Made by a program: the position numbers and the translations under genes. The notes beneath the pieces were generated by a model. The model worked only from the letters and a program-made list of their open reading frames with translations. It made no database searches and was not told the origin of the DNA. Below, piece after piece: positions 46,640 to 55,360 of a stretch of 64,000 nucleotides of DNA (positions within the stretch are counted from its first letter, which is position 1; the number at the start of each line of letters is the position of its first letter). The stretch is from Candidatus Ozemobacteraceae bacterium (GTDB lineage Bacteria; Muiribacteriota; Ozemobacteria; Ozemobacterales; Ozemobacteraceae), in assembly GCA_035373905.1 (NCBI GenBank), contig DAOSOK010000018.1, positions 1-64,000 of the forward strand, read 5' to 3'.

Positions 46640-47047
46640 ATGTTGATCCCGGCTCGTACGAAATACCGCAAGCAACAGCGCGGCCGCATGTGCGGCATGA
46701 GCAAGGGCGGAAGCTATCTGGCGTTCGGCACGTTCGGCCTTCAGGCCCTGGAGTGCTGCTGGATGACCGCCGCCCAGATCGAAGCGGCCCGTAAGGTCAT
46801 CACCCGCACCGTCAAGCGCGCGGGCAAGATGTGGATCCGCGTGTTCCCCGACAAGCCGGTTTCGAAGAAACCCCTCGAAACCCGCATGGGCAAGGGAAAA
46901 GGCGCCCCCGAGTTCTGGGTCGCCGTCGTGAAGCCCGGCCGCATTCTGTTCGAGCTCGAAGGCGTTCCCGCGAACATCGCCATCGAATCTCTGTCCCAGG
47001 CCGGCCACAAGCTGCCGATCCGCACGCACGTCGTGTCCAACCAGTAA
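46640..47047 (+). CDS. rplP: 50S ribosomal protein L16
   Basis: A 135-residue L16, supports tRNA binding at the A site. It begins MLIPARTKYRKQQRGRM, and KPLETRMGKGKGAPEFWVAV is diagnostic. Usual length; GGAG upstream. Confidence 0.97.
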   Translation: MLIPARTKYRKQQRGRMCGMSKGGSYLAFGTFGLQALECCWMTAAQIEAARKVITRTVKRAGKMWIRVFPDKPVSKKPLETRMGKGKGAPEFWVAVVKPGRILFELEGVPANIAIESLSQAGHKLPIRTHVVSNQ

Positions 47048-47069
47048 GTAAGTGAAAAGGTGATACGCC

Positions 47070-47705
47070 ATGAAGAATCGTGAAGATTTCACCCAGCTCA
47101 GCGAGCACGAACTCGAGGAAAAGTACCGCCACTTCAAGGAAGAACTGTTCAACCTGCGCTTCCAGGTCGTGACCGGTCAGCTGGCCAATCCGTCAAGAAT
47201 CAAGCTCGTCCGCCGCAACATCGCCCGCGTGCAGACCTTCATCAATAAGCTCCGCACCGATGCGATCAAGAAGCAGCTGGCCGACGAGTATCAGGCGATG
47301 CTCCAGAAGAAGGGCATCGATTCGCGCGCCCACACGCTCGCCGATAAGATCGCCATGCTCAAGCAGACCCTGTCGGGCAAGGCGAATCAGGTGAAGCGCG
47401 AGATCCGCGCCGATGTCGACCAGAAGGTTAGCGAGCTTCTCAAGACGATCCGCAATAAGCTTTCCGAGCGCATCAAGACCAGCCGCGGGGCGAAAGACGA
47501 AGCCGCGTTGCGCGCTTCCAACCAGCGCCTCCGGAACGAGAACTTCCAGATCAGGAAGAAGTTCCTTGACAAACTCGTCTCCATGGGGTTAAATGAAGCT
47601 TCTCAAATCGCCTCTCTCAAGGAAACCAAGCGCACGAAGCTGAACGAACTCGAGCGGATCCAGGCTCTACAGCGCGAGCTGAACGCCGGCCGGCTGCCGT
47701 TCTAA
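47070..47705 (+). CDS. rpmC: 50S ribosomal protein L29 with long coiled-coil C-terminal extension
   Basis: A 211-residue protein. Residues 1 to about 66 are a normal L29 (HELEEKYRHFKEELFNLRFQ, then LANPSRIKLVRRNIARV). L29 usually ends there at 60-70 residues. Here about 145 further residues (DNA 47268-47702) follow without a break, rich in Lys, Arg, Glu, Leu and Ala in a helical, heptad-like pattern (SGKANQVKREIRADVDQKV, SNQRLRNENFQIRKKFLDKL). There is no stop, restart Met with ribosome site or frameshift sign, and codon use stays like its neighbours. L29 sits beside L23 at the polypeptide exit, so the added helix could reach out from the ribosome. The role is unknown. Confidence 0.92.
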   Translation: MKNREDFTQLSEHELEEKYRHFKEELFNLRFQVVTGQLANPSRIKLVRRNIARVQTFINKLRTDAIKKQLADEYQAMLQKKGIDSRAHTLADKIAMLKQTLSGKANQVKREIRADVDQKVSELLKTIRNKLSERIKTSRGAKDEAALRASNQRLRNENFQIRKKFLDKLVSMGLNEASQIASLKETKRTKLNELERIQALQRELNAGRLPF

Positions 47706-47720
47706 TAGCAGGAGGGTACA

Positions 47721-48017
47721 ATGGAAAACAACAAGTCACACCGCCGGAGCCGCGTAGGTCGCGTCGTCGCGGGACACACCGCGAAGACCGTGAAAGTACG
47801 GATCGAGGGCATGGTTCAGCATCCCCGGTACAAAAAGTACATCAAGCGCAGCACCACCTTCCTCGCCCACGACGAGGAAAGCATTTGTAAAGTAGGCGAT
47901 ATGGTTCGTGTCGAAGAGTGCCGGCCGGTCAGCAAGACCAAGCACTGGATCGTCCGCGAGGTGATCGCCCACGGTCAGGCCGCTGATGTCGAGGAAGCCA
48001 AGGAGAGTGGAGAATGA
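47721..48017 (+). CDS. rpsQ: 30S ribosomal protein S17
   Basis: A 98-residue S17 (slightly longer than the common 80-90). GRVVAGHTAKTVKVRIEGMVQHPRYKKY region and GDMVRVEECRPVSKTKHW identify it. Extra residues are at the acidic C-terminus. Its stop overlaps the rplN start (ATGA). Confidence 0.95.
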   Translation: MENNKSHRRSRVGRVVAGHTAKTVKVRIEGMVQHPRYKKYIKRSTTFLAHDEESICKVGDMVRVEECRPVSKTKHWIVREVIAHGQAADVEEAKESGE

Positions 48018-48382
48018 TTTGCGCAGAATCAAGACTTCGTGTTGCTGACAACACGGGTGCCAAGGAACTCCTGTGCATCCGCGTCATGGGCGGCTCGACG
48101 AGAACTTTCGGGAGCCTGGGCGACATCATCATCGCCTCGGTGAAGGACGCTCTTCCCGACGGTACCGTGAAGAAGAAGGAAGTCGTGCGCGCGGTCGTCG
48201 TTCGCACGAAAAAAGAGTACAGGCGCGCCGATGGCAGCTACATCCGGTTCGATGACAACGCGGCCGTCATTATCGCCAACGACAACAACCCCAAGGGCAC
48301 CCGCATTTTCGGGCCGGTCGCTCGTGAACTTCGCGAGAAGCAGTTCATGAAGATCGTCTCGCTCGCCCCTGAGGTCATCTGA
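48014..48382 (+). CDS. rplN: 50S ribosomal protein L14
   Basis: A 122-residue L14 at the intersubunit face. It begins MICAESRLRVADNTGAKELL. NPKGTRIFGPVARELRE near the end is diagnostic. Standard length, coupled to rpsQ by a 4 bp overlap. Confidence 0.97.
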   Translation: MICAESRLRVADNTGAKELLCIRVMGGSTRTFGSLGDIIIASVKDALPDGTVKKKEVVRAVVVRTKKEYRRADGSYIRFDDNAAVIIANDNNPKGTRIFGPVARELREKQFMKIVSLAPEVI

Positions 48383-48402
48383 GCGCGGAGGACGGACATA
48401 TC

Positions 48403-48756
48403 ATGTTGAAGACTGTCAAGGCAAAGCGCGCGGTCGAGAAGCCGCACATCAAGAAGGATGACACGGTCGTCATTCTGACCGGCGACGATGCCGGCAAGAA
48501 GGGCCGCGTCCTGCAGGTCAATCCGTCGAAGGGCCAAGCGTATGTCGAGGGCGTGAACTACACGAAACGGCATCAGAAGCCCAGCAAGAAGATCGGCAAG
48601 GGCGGCATCATCCAGAAAGAAGGACCTGTCACTTTGTCCCGCGTCGGGCTCGTCTGCTCGAAGTGCAACAAGGTCACCCGGGCCACCATCGTGGTTCAGA
48701 ACGGCGAGACTTCCCGCATCTGCAAGCTCTGCAACGAGCCCATCGGCCGCAAGTAA
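48403..48756 (+). CDS. rplX: 50S ribosomal protein L24
   Basis: A 117-residue L24, assembly initiator near the tunnel exit. The KOW segment DTVVILTGDDAGKKGRVLQV is clear. The C-terminal part has CSKCNK and CKLCNEP, a four-Cys ribbon seen in the zinc-bearing form of L24 such as that of Thermus. Length is only slightly above normal. Confidence 0.95.
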   Translation: MLKTVKAKRAVEKPHIKKDDTVVILTGDDAGKKGRVLQVNPSKGQAYVEGVNYTKRHQKPSKKIGKGGIIQKEGPVTLSRVGLVCSKCNKVTRATIVVQNGETSRICKLCNEPIGRK

Positions 48757-48799
48757 GTCGCGTCTTTGAAAATATAGTCACACAAAGGAGTTGTTCGGC

Positions 48800-49390
48800 A
48801 TGGCAAAGACCAGTTCAGGTGCCCCCGCTTCGGGGACCAAGTCGATTCCAAGGCTGAAAGAGAAGTATCTGAAGGAAGTTGCTCCGAAGCTTCTGGAGCA
48901 GCACAAGAATCCGATGGCCGTACCGCGGATCACCAAGGTAGTTCTCAACATGGGCGTCGGAGCCGCCACCCAGAACGGCAAGCTTCTGGATGCTGCCGTG
49001 GCGGAGTTGACCCAGATTGCAGGCCAGAAACCCGTCGTCACCCGCGCGCGCAAGTCGATCTCGAACTTCAAGCTGCGCGAGGGCGTGCCGATCGGATGCT
49101 GCGTAACGCTGCGCGGCGATCGCGCGTTCTATTTCCTCGACAAGCTGTTCACCATCGTCACCCCCCGCATCCGCGACTTCCGCGGACTGTCGCCGAAGGC
49201 GTTTGACGGCCGCGGCAACTACAGCATGGGGCTGCAGGAGCAGCTGGTTTTCCCTGAGATCAAGTACGACTCCGTCGAGAAGGTCCAGGGCATGAACATC
49301 ACGATCGTCACATCCGCCCGCACCGACGGCGACGCCAGAGAGCTTCTCACTCTGCTGGGCATGCCGTTCCGCAAGGCACAGAAGAGCTGA
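48800..49390 (+). CDS. rplE: 50S ribosomal protein L5
   Basis: A 196-residue L5, 5S rRNA and P-site tRNA contact. VPRITKVVLNMGVG, the AGQKPVVTRARKSISNFKLREG region and FPEIKYDSVEKVQGMNI identify it. I start at the ATG at 48800, set by AAAGGAG 9 nt upstream; a TTG at 48791 is closer to that site than is usual. A short Ser/Gly/Ala-rich N-terminal extension of about 15 residues precedes the family core. Confidence 0.95.
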   Translation: MAKTSSGAPASGTKSIPRLKEKYLKEVAPKLLEQHKNPMAVPRITKVVLNMGVGAATQNGKLLDAAVAELTQIAGQKPVVTRARKSISNFKLREGVPIGCCVTLRGDRAFYFLDKLFTIVTPRIRDFRGLSPKAFDGRGNYSMGLQEQLVFPEIKYDSVEKVQGMNITIVTSARTDGDARELLTLLGMPFRKAQKS

Positions 49391-49407
49391 GGAGTTAGGA
49401 GTTCCAT

Positions 49408-49593
49408 ATGGCGAAGACCTCGTTGGTCCAGAAATGGATGAGAGAACCGAAGTTTTCCACGCGTCACTACAATCGCTGCCACATCTGCGGCCGCCCGCGC
49501 GGCTACATGCGTGATTTCCAGATGTGCCGCATCTGCTTCCGGGTCCTGGCTTCCAAGGGTCAGATTCCGGGCATTACGAAATCCAGTTGGTAA
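49408..49593 (+). CDS. rpsN: 30S ribosomal protein S14, zinc-binding type Z
   Basis: A 61-residue S14 of the short zinc form, with C24-x2-C27 and C40-x2-C43 (YNRCHICGRPRGYMRDFQMC). The RICFRVLASKGQIPGITKSSW end is canonical for this type, which is the ancestral C+ version. Confidence 0.97.
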   Translation: MAKTSLVQKWMREPKFSTRHYNRCHICGRPRGYMRDFQMCRICFRVLASKGQIPGITKSSW

Positions 49594-49605
49594 GGAGACG
49601 GAATC

Positions 49606-50004
49606 ATGAGCATGACTGATCCTATCGGCGACATGCTGACCCGCATCCGGAACGCCAATGTCGTGAAGCAGGAAAGCGTCGAGATGCCTTCTTCCAAGAT
49701 GAAGATCGAGATCGCGAAGCTGCTCAAGCGCGAAGGCTACATCCGGGACTTCAGGTATTACAAGTTCCAGAACAAGTTCAATCTGAAGATCTTCCTCAAG
49801 TTCGGCGAAAAGCAGGCCCGCATTCTGCAGGGCGTGCGCCGCGTTTCCAAGCCCGGCCGCCGGATCTACTCGCCTGTCGCCACCGTCCCGAAGGTTCTGG
49901 GCGGTCTCGGCGTCGCCATTCTTTCCACTTCCAAAGGCATCATGACCGACAAAGAAGCCCGCAAGCTCGGCGTCGGCGGCGAAGTCCTTTGCGAGGTCTG
50001 GTAA
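49606..50004 (+). CDS. rpsH: 30S ribosomal protein S8
   Basis: A 132-residue S8, which binds the central domain of 16S rRNA. It begins MSMTDPIGDMLTRIRNANVV, with GRRIYSPVATVPKVLGGLG and STSKGIMTDKEARKLGVGGE near the end. Standard length, AAGGAG before the ATG. Confidence 0.97.
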   Translation: MSMTDPIGDMLTRIRNANVVKQESVEMPSSKMKIEIAKLLKREGYIRDFRYYKFQNKFNLKIFLKFGEKQARILQGVRRVSKPGRRIYSPVATVPKVLGGLGVAILSTSKGIMTDKEARKLGVGGEVLCEVW

Positions 50005-50019
50005 GCAGGAGGAAGACGA

Positions 50020-50565
50020 ATGTCACGCATTGGCAAGAAACCCGTTATCATCCCGCAGGGCGTTGATGTCACCATCAACGGCCACGTGGTCACGGTCAAA
50101 GGCAAGCTGGGCACCCTCAAGCGCGAGTTGTGCCCGGAAGTCGCGATCGCGAAAGAGAAAGACCATCTGATCTGCTCGATTCCCGAGAACAGCGAAAAGG
50201 CCGTTCGCGCGAAGTTCGGGCTTGTCCGCAGCCTTCTCCAGAACATGGTGACCGGTTGTCACACCGGCTTCAACAAGGAGCTGGAGATCGTCGGCGTCGG
50301 CTACAAGGCGAAGTCCGAGGGTGCTCACAAGGTCACCCTGAACGTCGGGTATTCGCACTCGGTCGATTTCGAGTCTCCGAAGGAAGTCACCCTGAAGGTC
50401 GAAGGCCAGAACAAGATCGTCGTCTCCGGCCCCGACAAGGAGATCGTCGGACAGGTCGCCGCCGACATCCGGAACATCAGACCGCCCGAGCACTACAAGG
50501 GCACCGGCATCAAATACGCCGGCGAAGTCGTCCGGATCAAGGAAGGCAAGAAGCTCGCAGCGTAA
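50020..50565 (+). CDS. rplF: 50S ribosomal protein L6
   Basis: A 181-residue L6 with two similar domains, near the factor-binding site. MSRIGKKPVIIPQGVDV opens it and the C-terminal RPPEHYKGTGIKYAGEVVRIKEGKK (given here only to locate the motif PPEHYKGTGI) closes it. Normal length, AGGAGG upstream. Confidence 0.96.
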   Translation: MSRIGKKPVIIPQGVDVTINGHVVTVKGKLGTLKRELCPEVAIAKEKDHLICSIPENSEKAVRAKFGLVRSLLQNMVTGCHTGFNKELEIVGVGYKAKSEGAHKVTLNVGYSHSVDFESPKEVTLKVEGQNKIVVSGPDKEIVGQVAADIRNIRPPEHYKGTGIKYAGEVVRIKEGKKLAA

Positions 50566-50596
50566 TGCCGCAGCATACTGAAGGAGTCAGGGAACG

Positions 50597-50965
50597 ATGA
50601 GTAGCGTCAGCCACAAGACTGAAATGCGGGAACGGCGCCACAAGCGCAGCCGCTTTTACTTCTCCGGCACGGCGGAACGGCCTCGACTGGCCATTTTCCG
50701 CAGCATCAACCACATCTACGCGCAGATCATCGACGACGAGAAAGGCACGACCCTGGTCGCCGCCAGCTCGAACGAGAAGGAGATGCGCGAGAAGAAGGTA
50801 AACGGCGGGAACAAGACCGGCGCCAAGGCCGTCGGTGAGAAGATCGCCGAGCGCGCGAAGGCCAAGGGCATCACCGCCGTGGTTTTCGACAAGGGTGGAT
50901 TCCGCTATCACGGTCGCGTGAAGGAACTGGCAGAGAGTGCCAGGGCGGGCGGCCTGAAGTTCTAA
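50597..50965 (+). CDS. rplR: 50S ribosomal protein L18
   Basis: A 122-residue L18, 5S rRNA binder of the central protuberance. RPRLAIFRSINHIYAQIIDD and the C-terminal VVFDKGGFRYHGRVKELAES are diagnostic. AAGGAG lies 10 nt before the ATG. Confidence 0.96.
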   Translation: MSSVSHKTEMRERRHKRSRFYFSGTAERPRLAIFRSINHIYAQIIDDEKGTTLVAASSNEKEMREKKVNGGNKTGAKAVGEKIAERAKAKGITAVVFDKGGFRYHGRVKELAESARAGGLKF

Positions 50966-50977
50966 GGAGCAGATGAA

Positions 50978-51565
50978 ATGACGATCAACACCCCCGCTAA
51001 TCCTCGTGAGACCCGCGAACCCCGCGAGCGCCGCGACCGCGATCACCGCGGTCCCCGCCGCGACCGAGACCGCGAGCAGGTCGAGAACGAGTTCGTAGAA
51101 AAGATCATCGCTGTGAACCGCGTCAGCAAGACCGTCAAGGGCGGCCGGCATTTCGGCTTCTCGGTTCTTGTCTGCGTCGGTGACCAGAAGGGCCGCGTGG
51201 GCATCGCTCTGGGCAAGGCGAAAGCCGTTCCGGATGCCGTGCGCAAAGGCCTCGAGCAGGCGAAGAAGCACCTGATCAACGTGCCGCTCAACAAGGGCAC
51301 GCTGACTCATCCCTACATCGGCAAGTTCGGTGCTTCCTCCGTCATCATGAAGCCCGCCGCCCCCGGAACCGGCGTCATCGCCGGCGGAGCCGTCCGCGCC
51401 ATTGCCGAAGCTCTCGGCGTGAAGGACATGCTTTCCAAGCGCGTGGGTTCGAACAACCCGGTGAACGTCGCCAAGGCCGCGCTTCAGGCTCTCAAGTCGA
51501 TGCGCAGCGTGCCGGATGTCGCGAAGATGCGCGGCGTCACCCCGACCCAGGTCATTCAGGGGTAA
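50978..51565 (+). CDS. rpsE: 30S ribosomal protein S5
   Basis: A 195-residue S5 of the decoding and mRNA-entry region. About 35 N-terminal residues are a repetitive Arg/Asp/Glu/Pro stretch (RETREPRERRDRDHRGPRR) added ahead of the conserved EFVEKIIAVNRVSKTVKGGR core. KDMLSKRVGSNNPVNVAKAA near the end is conserved. Otherwise standard. Confidence 0.96.
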   Translation: MTINTPANPRETREPRERRDRDHRGPRRDRDREQVENEFVEKIIAVNRVSKTVKGGRHFGFSVLVCVGDQKGRVGIALGKAKAVPDAVRKGLEQAKKHLINVPLNKGTLTHPYIGKFGASSVIMKPAAPGTGVIAGGAVRAIAEALGVKDMLSKRVGSNNPVNVAKAALQALKSMRSVPDVAKMRGVTPTQVIQG

Positions 51566-51577
51566 GGAGACAGCATC

Positions 51578-51757
51578 ATGGCGAACAAGAACGTAACCGT
51601 CAAACTCATCAAGAGCCCCATCGGGGCAACCGTGCGCCAGAAAGCCACCATCAAGGCGCTTGGCCTTCGCCACGTCCAGCAGGAAGTCACTCTGCCCGCC
51701 AACGAGGCGGTTCTCGGAATGATCACTGCGATGCAGCGCTGGCTTGAAGTAAAGTAA
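51578..51757 (+). CDS. rpmD: 50S ribosomal protein L30
   Basis: A 59-residue L30 between rpsE and rplO, its canonical place. It reads MANKNVTVKLIKSPIGATVR, then TIKALGLRHVQQEV, and ends MQRWLEVK. AAGGAG sits upstream of the ATG and the next gene follows 15 bp after the stop. Confidence 0.95.
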   Translation: MANKNVTVKLIKSPIGATVRQKATIKALGLRHVQQEVTLPANEAVLGMITAMQRWLEVK

Positions 51758-51772
51758 GGAGAGATCGTCACC

Positions 51773-52219
51773 ATGTTGAGTCTCGCCAATCTGAAAAAAG
51801 CAGCTGGTTCGACCCACAAACGCAAGCGCATCGGTCGCGGCAAGGGTTCGGGCCACGGTAATGAATCCACCCGCGGCGGCAAGGGCCAGACCGCCCGCTC
51901 GGGCAAACCGCATCCGTACGCCGGATTCGAAGGCGGCCAGATGCGTCTCACCCGCCTTCTGCCCAAGCGCGGTTTCAACAGCCCGCACCGCGTGGTCTTC
52001 TCGGTCGTGAACCTCGCCTCCCTCGACATCTTCGAGGCCGGGACGAAGGTCACCCCCGAGCTGCTGTGCGACAAGGGCCTCGTGAAGAACCTGACGGCCC
52101 CCGTCAAGATCCTTGCCCGTGGTGAGATCACCAAGTCGCTCACCGTCCAGGCTCACCAGTTCTCCGAATCCGCCAAGGCCAAGATCGAGAAGGCCGGTGG
52201 CAAGGCCGAGGTGATCTGA
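51773..52219 (+). CDS. rplO: 50S ribosomal protein L15
   Basis: A 148-residue L15, late-assembly protein. KRIGRGKGSGHGNESTRGGK and FEGGQMRLTRLLPKRGF are the family signatures. Normal length; the end of this gene contains the ribosome site for secY. Confidence 0.96.
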   Translation: MLSLANLKKAAGSTHKRKRIGRGKGSGHGNESTRGGKGQTARSGKPHPYAGFEGGQMRLTRLLPKRGFNSPHRVVFSVVNLASLDIFEAGTKVTPELLCDKGLVKNLTAPVKILARGEITKSLTVQAHQFSESAKAKIEKAGGKAEVI

Positions 52220-52221
52220 AC

Positions 52222-53529
52222 GTGTTCCAGAGCCTAGCAAACTCGATGAAGATTCCGGAACTCCGGAATCGCATCCTTTTCACTCTCGGCATGATCGTGG
52301 TGTTCCGGATCGGGACGCACATCCCGACTCCCGGCATCGATGCGAAGCTGCTCACCCAGAATCTTCCGACGTCTGAGCTGATGAGCTTCCTGAACATGTT
52401 CTCCGGCGGTGCTCTGCGCCGGTTCTCCGTGTTCGCCCTGGGTATCGCGCCCTACATCAACGCCTCGATCATCATGCAGCTCCTGATCTACGTCATTCCG
52501 TATCTCGAGCACCTGGCCAAGGAAGAGGGCGAAGAGGGCCGTAAGCTGATCAGCCAGTATACGCGTTACGGCACGGTTTTGATAGGCGCTCTGCAGGCGT
52601 TCGGCATCAGCTTCATGCTGGAGCGGTACCAGGTCGTCTCAAATCCCGGCTTCGGGTTCAAGATTATGGCCGTGACGACGCTGACGGCCGGTACCGCCTT
52701 CATCATGTGGCTTGGCGAGCAGATGACGAGCCGTGGCATCGGGAACGGCATCTCGATCCTGATCACGGCCGGCATTCTCGCCTCGCTGCCCGAGGCCATC
52801 GTTCACCAGTTCGCCCTGTTCACCGGAAACGCCCATGACGTCGTGAAGATGATTTTCCTGCTGATCATCATCGTTTCGGTCATCATGGCGATCGTCACGG
52901 TCCAGGACGGCGTCCGGAAGATCCCGGTCCAGTATGCGAAGCGCGTCGTCGGCCGCCGCGTCTACGGCGGGCAGAACACCTTCATCCCGCTGCGCGTCAT
53001 CCAGGCCGGCGTCATTCCGGTCATCTTCGCGAGCTCGATCCTGCTGTTCCCCTCGATGATCGCGAACTGGGTGCAGAGTCTCGACTCGATGCAGGAGATC
53101 GTGAAGAATCCGATCGTGTTCTGGTTGTTGAATATTTTCAACTATAACAGTTACAGCTACCTCGTGATCTACGCGGCGCTGATCCTGTTCTTCACCTACT
53201 TCTACACCGCGATCACCTTCAACGTCCAGGATCTCTCGGACAACATGAAGAAATACGGCGGCTTCATTCCCGGCATCCGCGCTGGCCGGCCGACCGTCGA
53301 TTATCTCGAAAAGACCCTGTCCCGCATCACGCTGGCGGGCGGTATCTTCCTCGCGATCATTGCCGTGATCCCGAACATCCTGATCAAGGTCATGAACGTC
53401 CAGTTCTACTTCGGCGGAACCGCGCTGCTGATCGTTGTCGGCGTCGCGATGGACACCATGCGCCAGCTCGAATCGCACCTCGTCACCCGACACTACGAGG
53501 GCTTCATGAAGAAGCGGGGCCTGCGGTGA
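52222..53529 (+). CDS. secY: Preprotein translocase subunit SecY
   Basis: A 435-residue ten-span channel subunit of the Sec translocon. It begins at a GTG (52222) 2 bp after rplO, with GAGGTGA inside the end of rplO. Family motifs include HIPTPGID, FSGGALRRFSVFALGI, PYINASIIMQLL, and the C-terminal MDTMRQLESHLVTRHYEGF. The adk start overlaps its stop (GTGA). It works with the SecD/SecF pair at 16773-19396. Confidence 0.96.
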   Translation: MFQSLANSMKIPELRNRILFTLGMIVVFRIGTHIPTPGIDAKLLTQNLPTSELMSFLNMFSGGALRRFSVFALGIAPYINASIIMQLLIYVIPYLEHLAKEEGEEGRKLISQYTRYGTVLIGALQAFGISFMLERYQVVSNPGFGFKIMAVTTLTAGTAFIMWLGEQMTSRGIGNGISILITAGILASLPEAIVHQFALFTGNAHDVVKMIFLLIIIVSVIMAIVTVQDGVRKIPVQYAKRVVGRRVYGGQNTFIPLRVIQAGVIPVIFASSILLFPSMIANWVQSLDSMQEIVKNPIVFWLLNIFNYNSYSYLVIYAALILFFTYFYTAITFNVQDLSDNMKKYGGFIPGIRAGRPTVDYLEKTLSRITLAGGIFLAIIAVIPNILIKVMNVQFYFGGTALLIVVGVAMDTMRQLESHLVTRHYEGFMKKRGLR

Positions 53530-54191
53530 GCAAGCGGCTGAACCTGATCTTCCTGGGGCCTCCGGGCGCCGGGAAGGGCACGCAGGCGAAGATGATGGTT
53601 GACACCTACGGTGTTCCGCAGGTGTCAACCGGCGACATGCTCCGCGCGGCGATCGCGAGCGGATCCGAACTCGGAAAGAAAGTGCAGTCGTTCGTGACAT
53701 CGGGCGGCCTCGTTCCCGACGAGCTCGTCCTTTCGGTGCTGCTCAAGCGCATCGAGGACGCGGACTGTGCGAAGGGGTTCATCCTCGACGGGTTTCCGAG
53801 AACGGTCGGCCAGGCGCAGGAGCTCGACAAGGCCCTTGCAACGATCGGCGGCGTCACGGGCGTGATCGCCATCACCGTTCCCGACGAAGATCTCATCGAG
53901 CGTCTGACAGGGCGGCGTACCTGCAAGGGGTGCTCGGCCCCCTACCACGTGAAGTTCACGCCTTCGAAACGGGAAGGCGTCTGCGACAAGTGCGGCGGCG
54001 AGCTCATCCAGCGGAAGGATGACACGGTCGAGGTTATCTCGAACCGGCTGAAGGTCTATCACGACCAGACGTCGCCGCTGATCGAATACTACGGATCTCG
54101 CAAGCTCCTTCACAAAGTTGAAGGAAGCGGGAAAATCGAGATGATTTTTTCGAAGATTCGTGGTATAATTGACTCTCTCAAACAGCCTTGA
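53526..54191 (+). CDS. adk: Adenylate kinase, zinc-lid form
   Basis: A 221-residue AMP/ATP phosphotransferase (2 ADP from ATP plus AMP). Walker A GPPGAGKGTQ is at residues 11-20, the AMP-binding TGDMLRAAIASG follows, then DGFPRTVGQAQ. The lid carries C133, C136, C153 and C156, a structural zinc site. The GTG start overlaps secY by 4 bp (GTGA). The position after secY is the classical one. Confidence 0.96.
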   Translation: MSKRLNLIFLGPPGAGKGTQAKMMVDTYGVPQVSTGDMLRAAIASGSELGKKVQSFVTSGGLVPDELVLSVLLKRIEDADCAKGFILDGFPRTVGQAQELDKALATIGGVTGVIAITVPDEDLIERLTGRRTCKGCSAPYHVKFTPSKREGVCDKCGGELIQRKDDTVEVISNRLKVYHDQTSPLIEYYGSRKLLHKVEGSGKIEMIFSKIRGIIDSLKQP

Positions 54192-54946
54192 TTCCGCTGA
54201 AAACCCCTGCGGAACTCGGGGTGATGCAGGAGAACGGGGGCATCCTTGCCACCGTTCTCGAAGGTGTGAAACTACTGGTCAATCCCGGTGTTACCACCTA
54301 TGAACTGGACCGATTCGCCGAAGATGCGATACGCAAGGCCGGCGCCGTTCCTGCGTTCAAGGGGTACCGCGGTTACCCGTCGACGTTGTGCTGCAGCGTC
54401 AACGAGCAGGTGGTACACGGATTTCCCTCGAAGAAGCGCAAGCTGCAGGACGGCGACATCATCAGCCTTGACATCGGATTGAAGCGCGGCGGGCTGTTTT
54501 CCGACATGGCGGTGACCCTGCCGGTCGGGAAGACGAGCGACGCCGTCACTCGATTCCTCGAGATCACGGAGAAGTCCCTGTGGGAGGGCATCAAGCAGGC
54601 CCGCCCCGGGAACAGGCTCGGCGACATCTCGAACGCCATCCAGTCGTATGTCGAGCATCGCGGTTTTTCCGTGGTGCGCGATTACGTCGGGCATGGCATC
54701 GGACATCGGCTCCATGAAGAACCGGCGCTCCCGAACTTCGGTCCTCCCCATGTCGGACCGCGGCTGGAAGTGGGGATGGTGCTGGCGATCGAACCCATGG
54801 TGAATATGGGCGCCTATGCGGTTCGAGTCCTGGACGACGGGTGGACCGTTGTGACCGCAGACGGAAGTCTTTCGGCTCACTTTGAACACTCGGTTGCGGT
54901 GACCAGCGATGGCCCCCGCGTGCTGACCAATCTGCCGGTCAGGTAA
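54188..54946 (+). CDS. map: Methionine aminopeptidase, type I
   Basis: A 252-residue metalloprotease removing N-terminal Met. Metal ligands are visible in SLDIGLKRGGLFSDMAV (two Asp), GHGIGHRLHEEP (His), AIEPMV (Glu) and SAHFEHSVAV (Glu). The TTG start at 54188 overlaps the adk stop (TTGA) and gives the family N-terminus IPLKTPAEL; no later ATG would keep it. This shows that TTGA coupling is used in this genome. Confidence 0.96.
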   Translation: MIPLKTPAELGVMQENGGILATVLEGVKLLVNPGVTTYELDRFAEDAIRKAGAVPAFKGYRGYPSTLCCSVNEQVVHGFPSKKRKLQDGDIISLDIGLKRGGLFSDMAVTLPVGKTSDAVTRFLEITEKSLWEGIKQARPGNRLGDISNAIQSYVEHRGFSVVRDYVGHGIGHRLHEEPALPNFGPPHVGPRLEVGMVLAIEPMVNMGAYAVRVLDDGWTVVTADGSLSAHFEHSVAVTSDGPRVLTNLPVR

Positions 54947-54966
54947 TCTTGGAGGAAGTCATTGGA

Positions 54967-55185
54967 ATGACCAAAGCGGATACCATTCAGGTCGGCGGGA
55001 AGGTGCTGGAGCCTCTTCCCAATGCCATGTTCAAAGTGGAGCTGGAGAACGGTCACGTCGTTCTGGCCCACATCTCCGGGAAGATGCGGATGCACTACAT
55101 CCGTATTCTGCCGGGCGACAAGGTGACGGTGGAGCTGACGCCCTACGACCTGTCGCGCGGACGCATTGTATACCGGTTCAAATAA
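54967..55185 (+). CDS. infA: Translation initiation factor IF-1
   Basis: A 72-residue OB-fold IF-1, the standard length. GKVLEPLPNAMFKVELENGH and HYIRILPGDKVTVELTPYDL are diagnostic. The ATG at 54967 is chosen over the TTG at 54949, because GGAGG falls between them. Confidence 0.96.
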   Translation: MTKADTIQVGGKVLEPLPNAMFKVELENGHVVLAHISGKMRMHYIRILPGDKVTVELTPYDLSRGRIVYRFK

Positions 55186-55226
55186 ACTCCCCACGTCATC
55201 GTTTCGTACTGTTGCAGGAGGCAGTC

Positions 55227-55340
55227 ATGAGAGTTCGGGCATCGGTTAAGAAAATTTGTGAAAAGTGCAAAATCATCAAGCGGCGCGGAATCATCCGCGT
55301 CATCTGCGAGAATCCCCGGCACAAGCAGCGCCAGGGTTGA
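55227..55340 (+). CDS. rpmJ: 50S ribosomal protein L36
   Basis: A 37-residue L36 of the zinc-binding form, C11-x2-C14, C27 and H32 (VKKICEKCKIIKRRG, then ICENPRHKQRQG). It lies between infA and rpsM as usual, with AGGAGG before the ATG. Confidence 0.95.
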   Translation: MRVRASVKKICEKCKIIKRRGIIRVICENPRHKQRQG

Positions 55341-55360
55341 GCTGACAGGAGGAAATCAGA

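Noticed and set aside
47268..47702. L29 extension as a run-on into a second gene caused by a lost stop
   Set aside because: The tail keeps coding bias, is helical in one frame, and ends normally 15 bp before rpsQ. No recognisable second protein is present.
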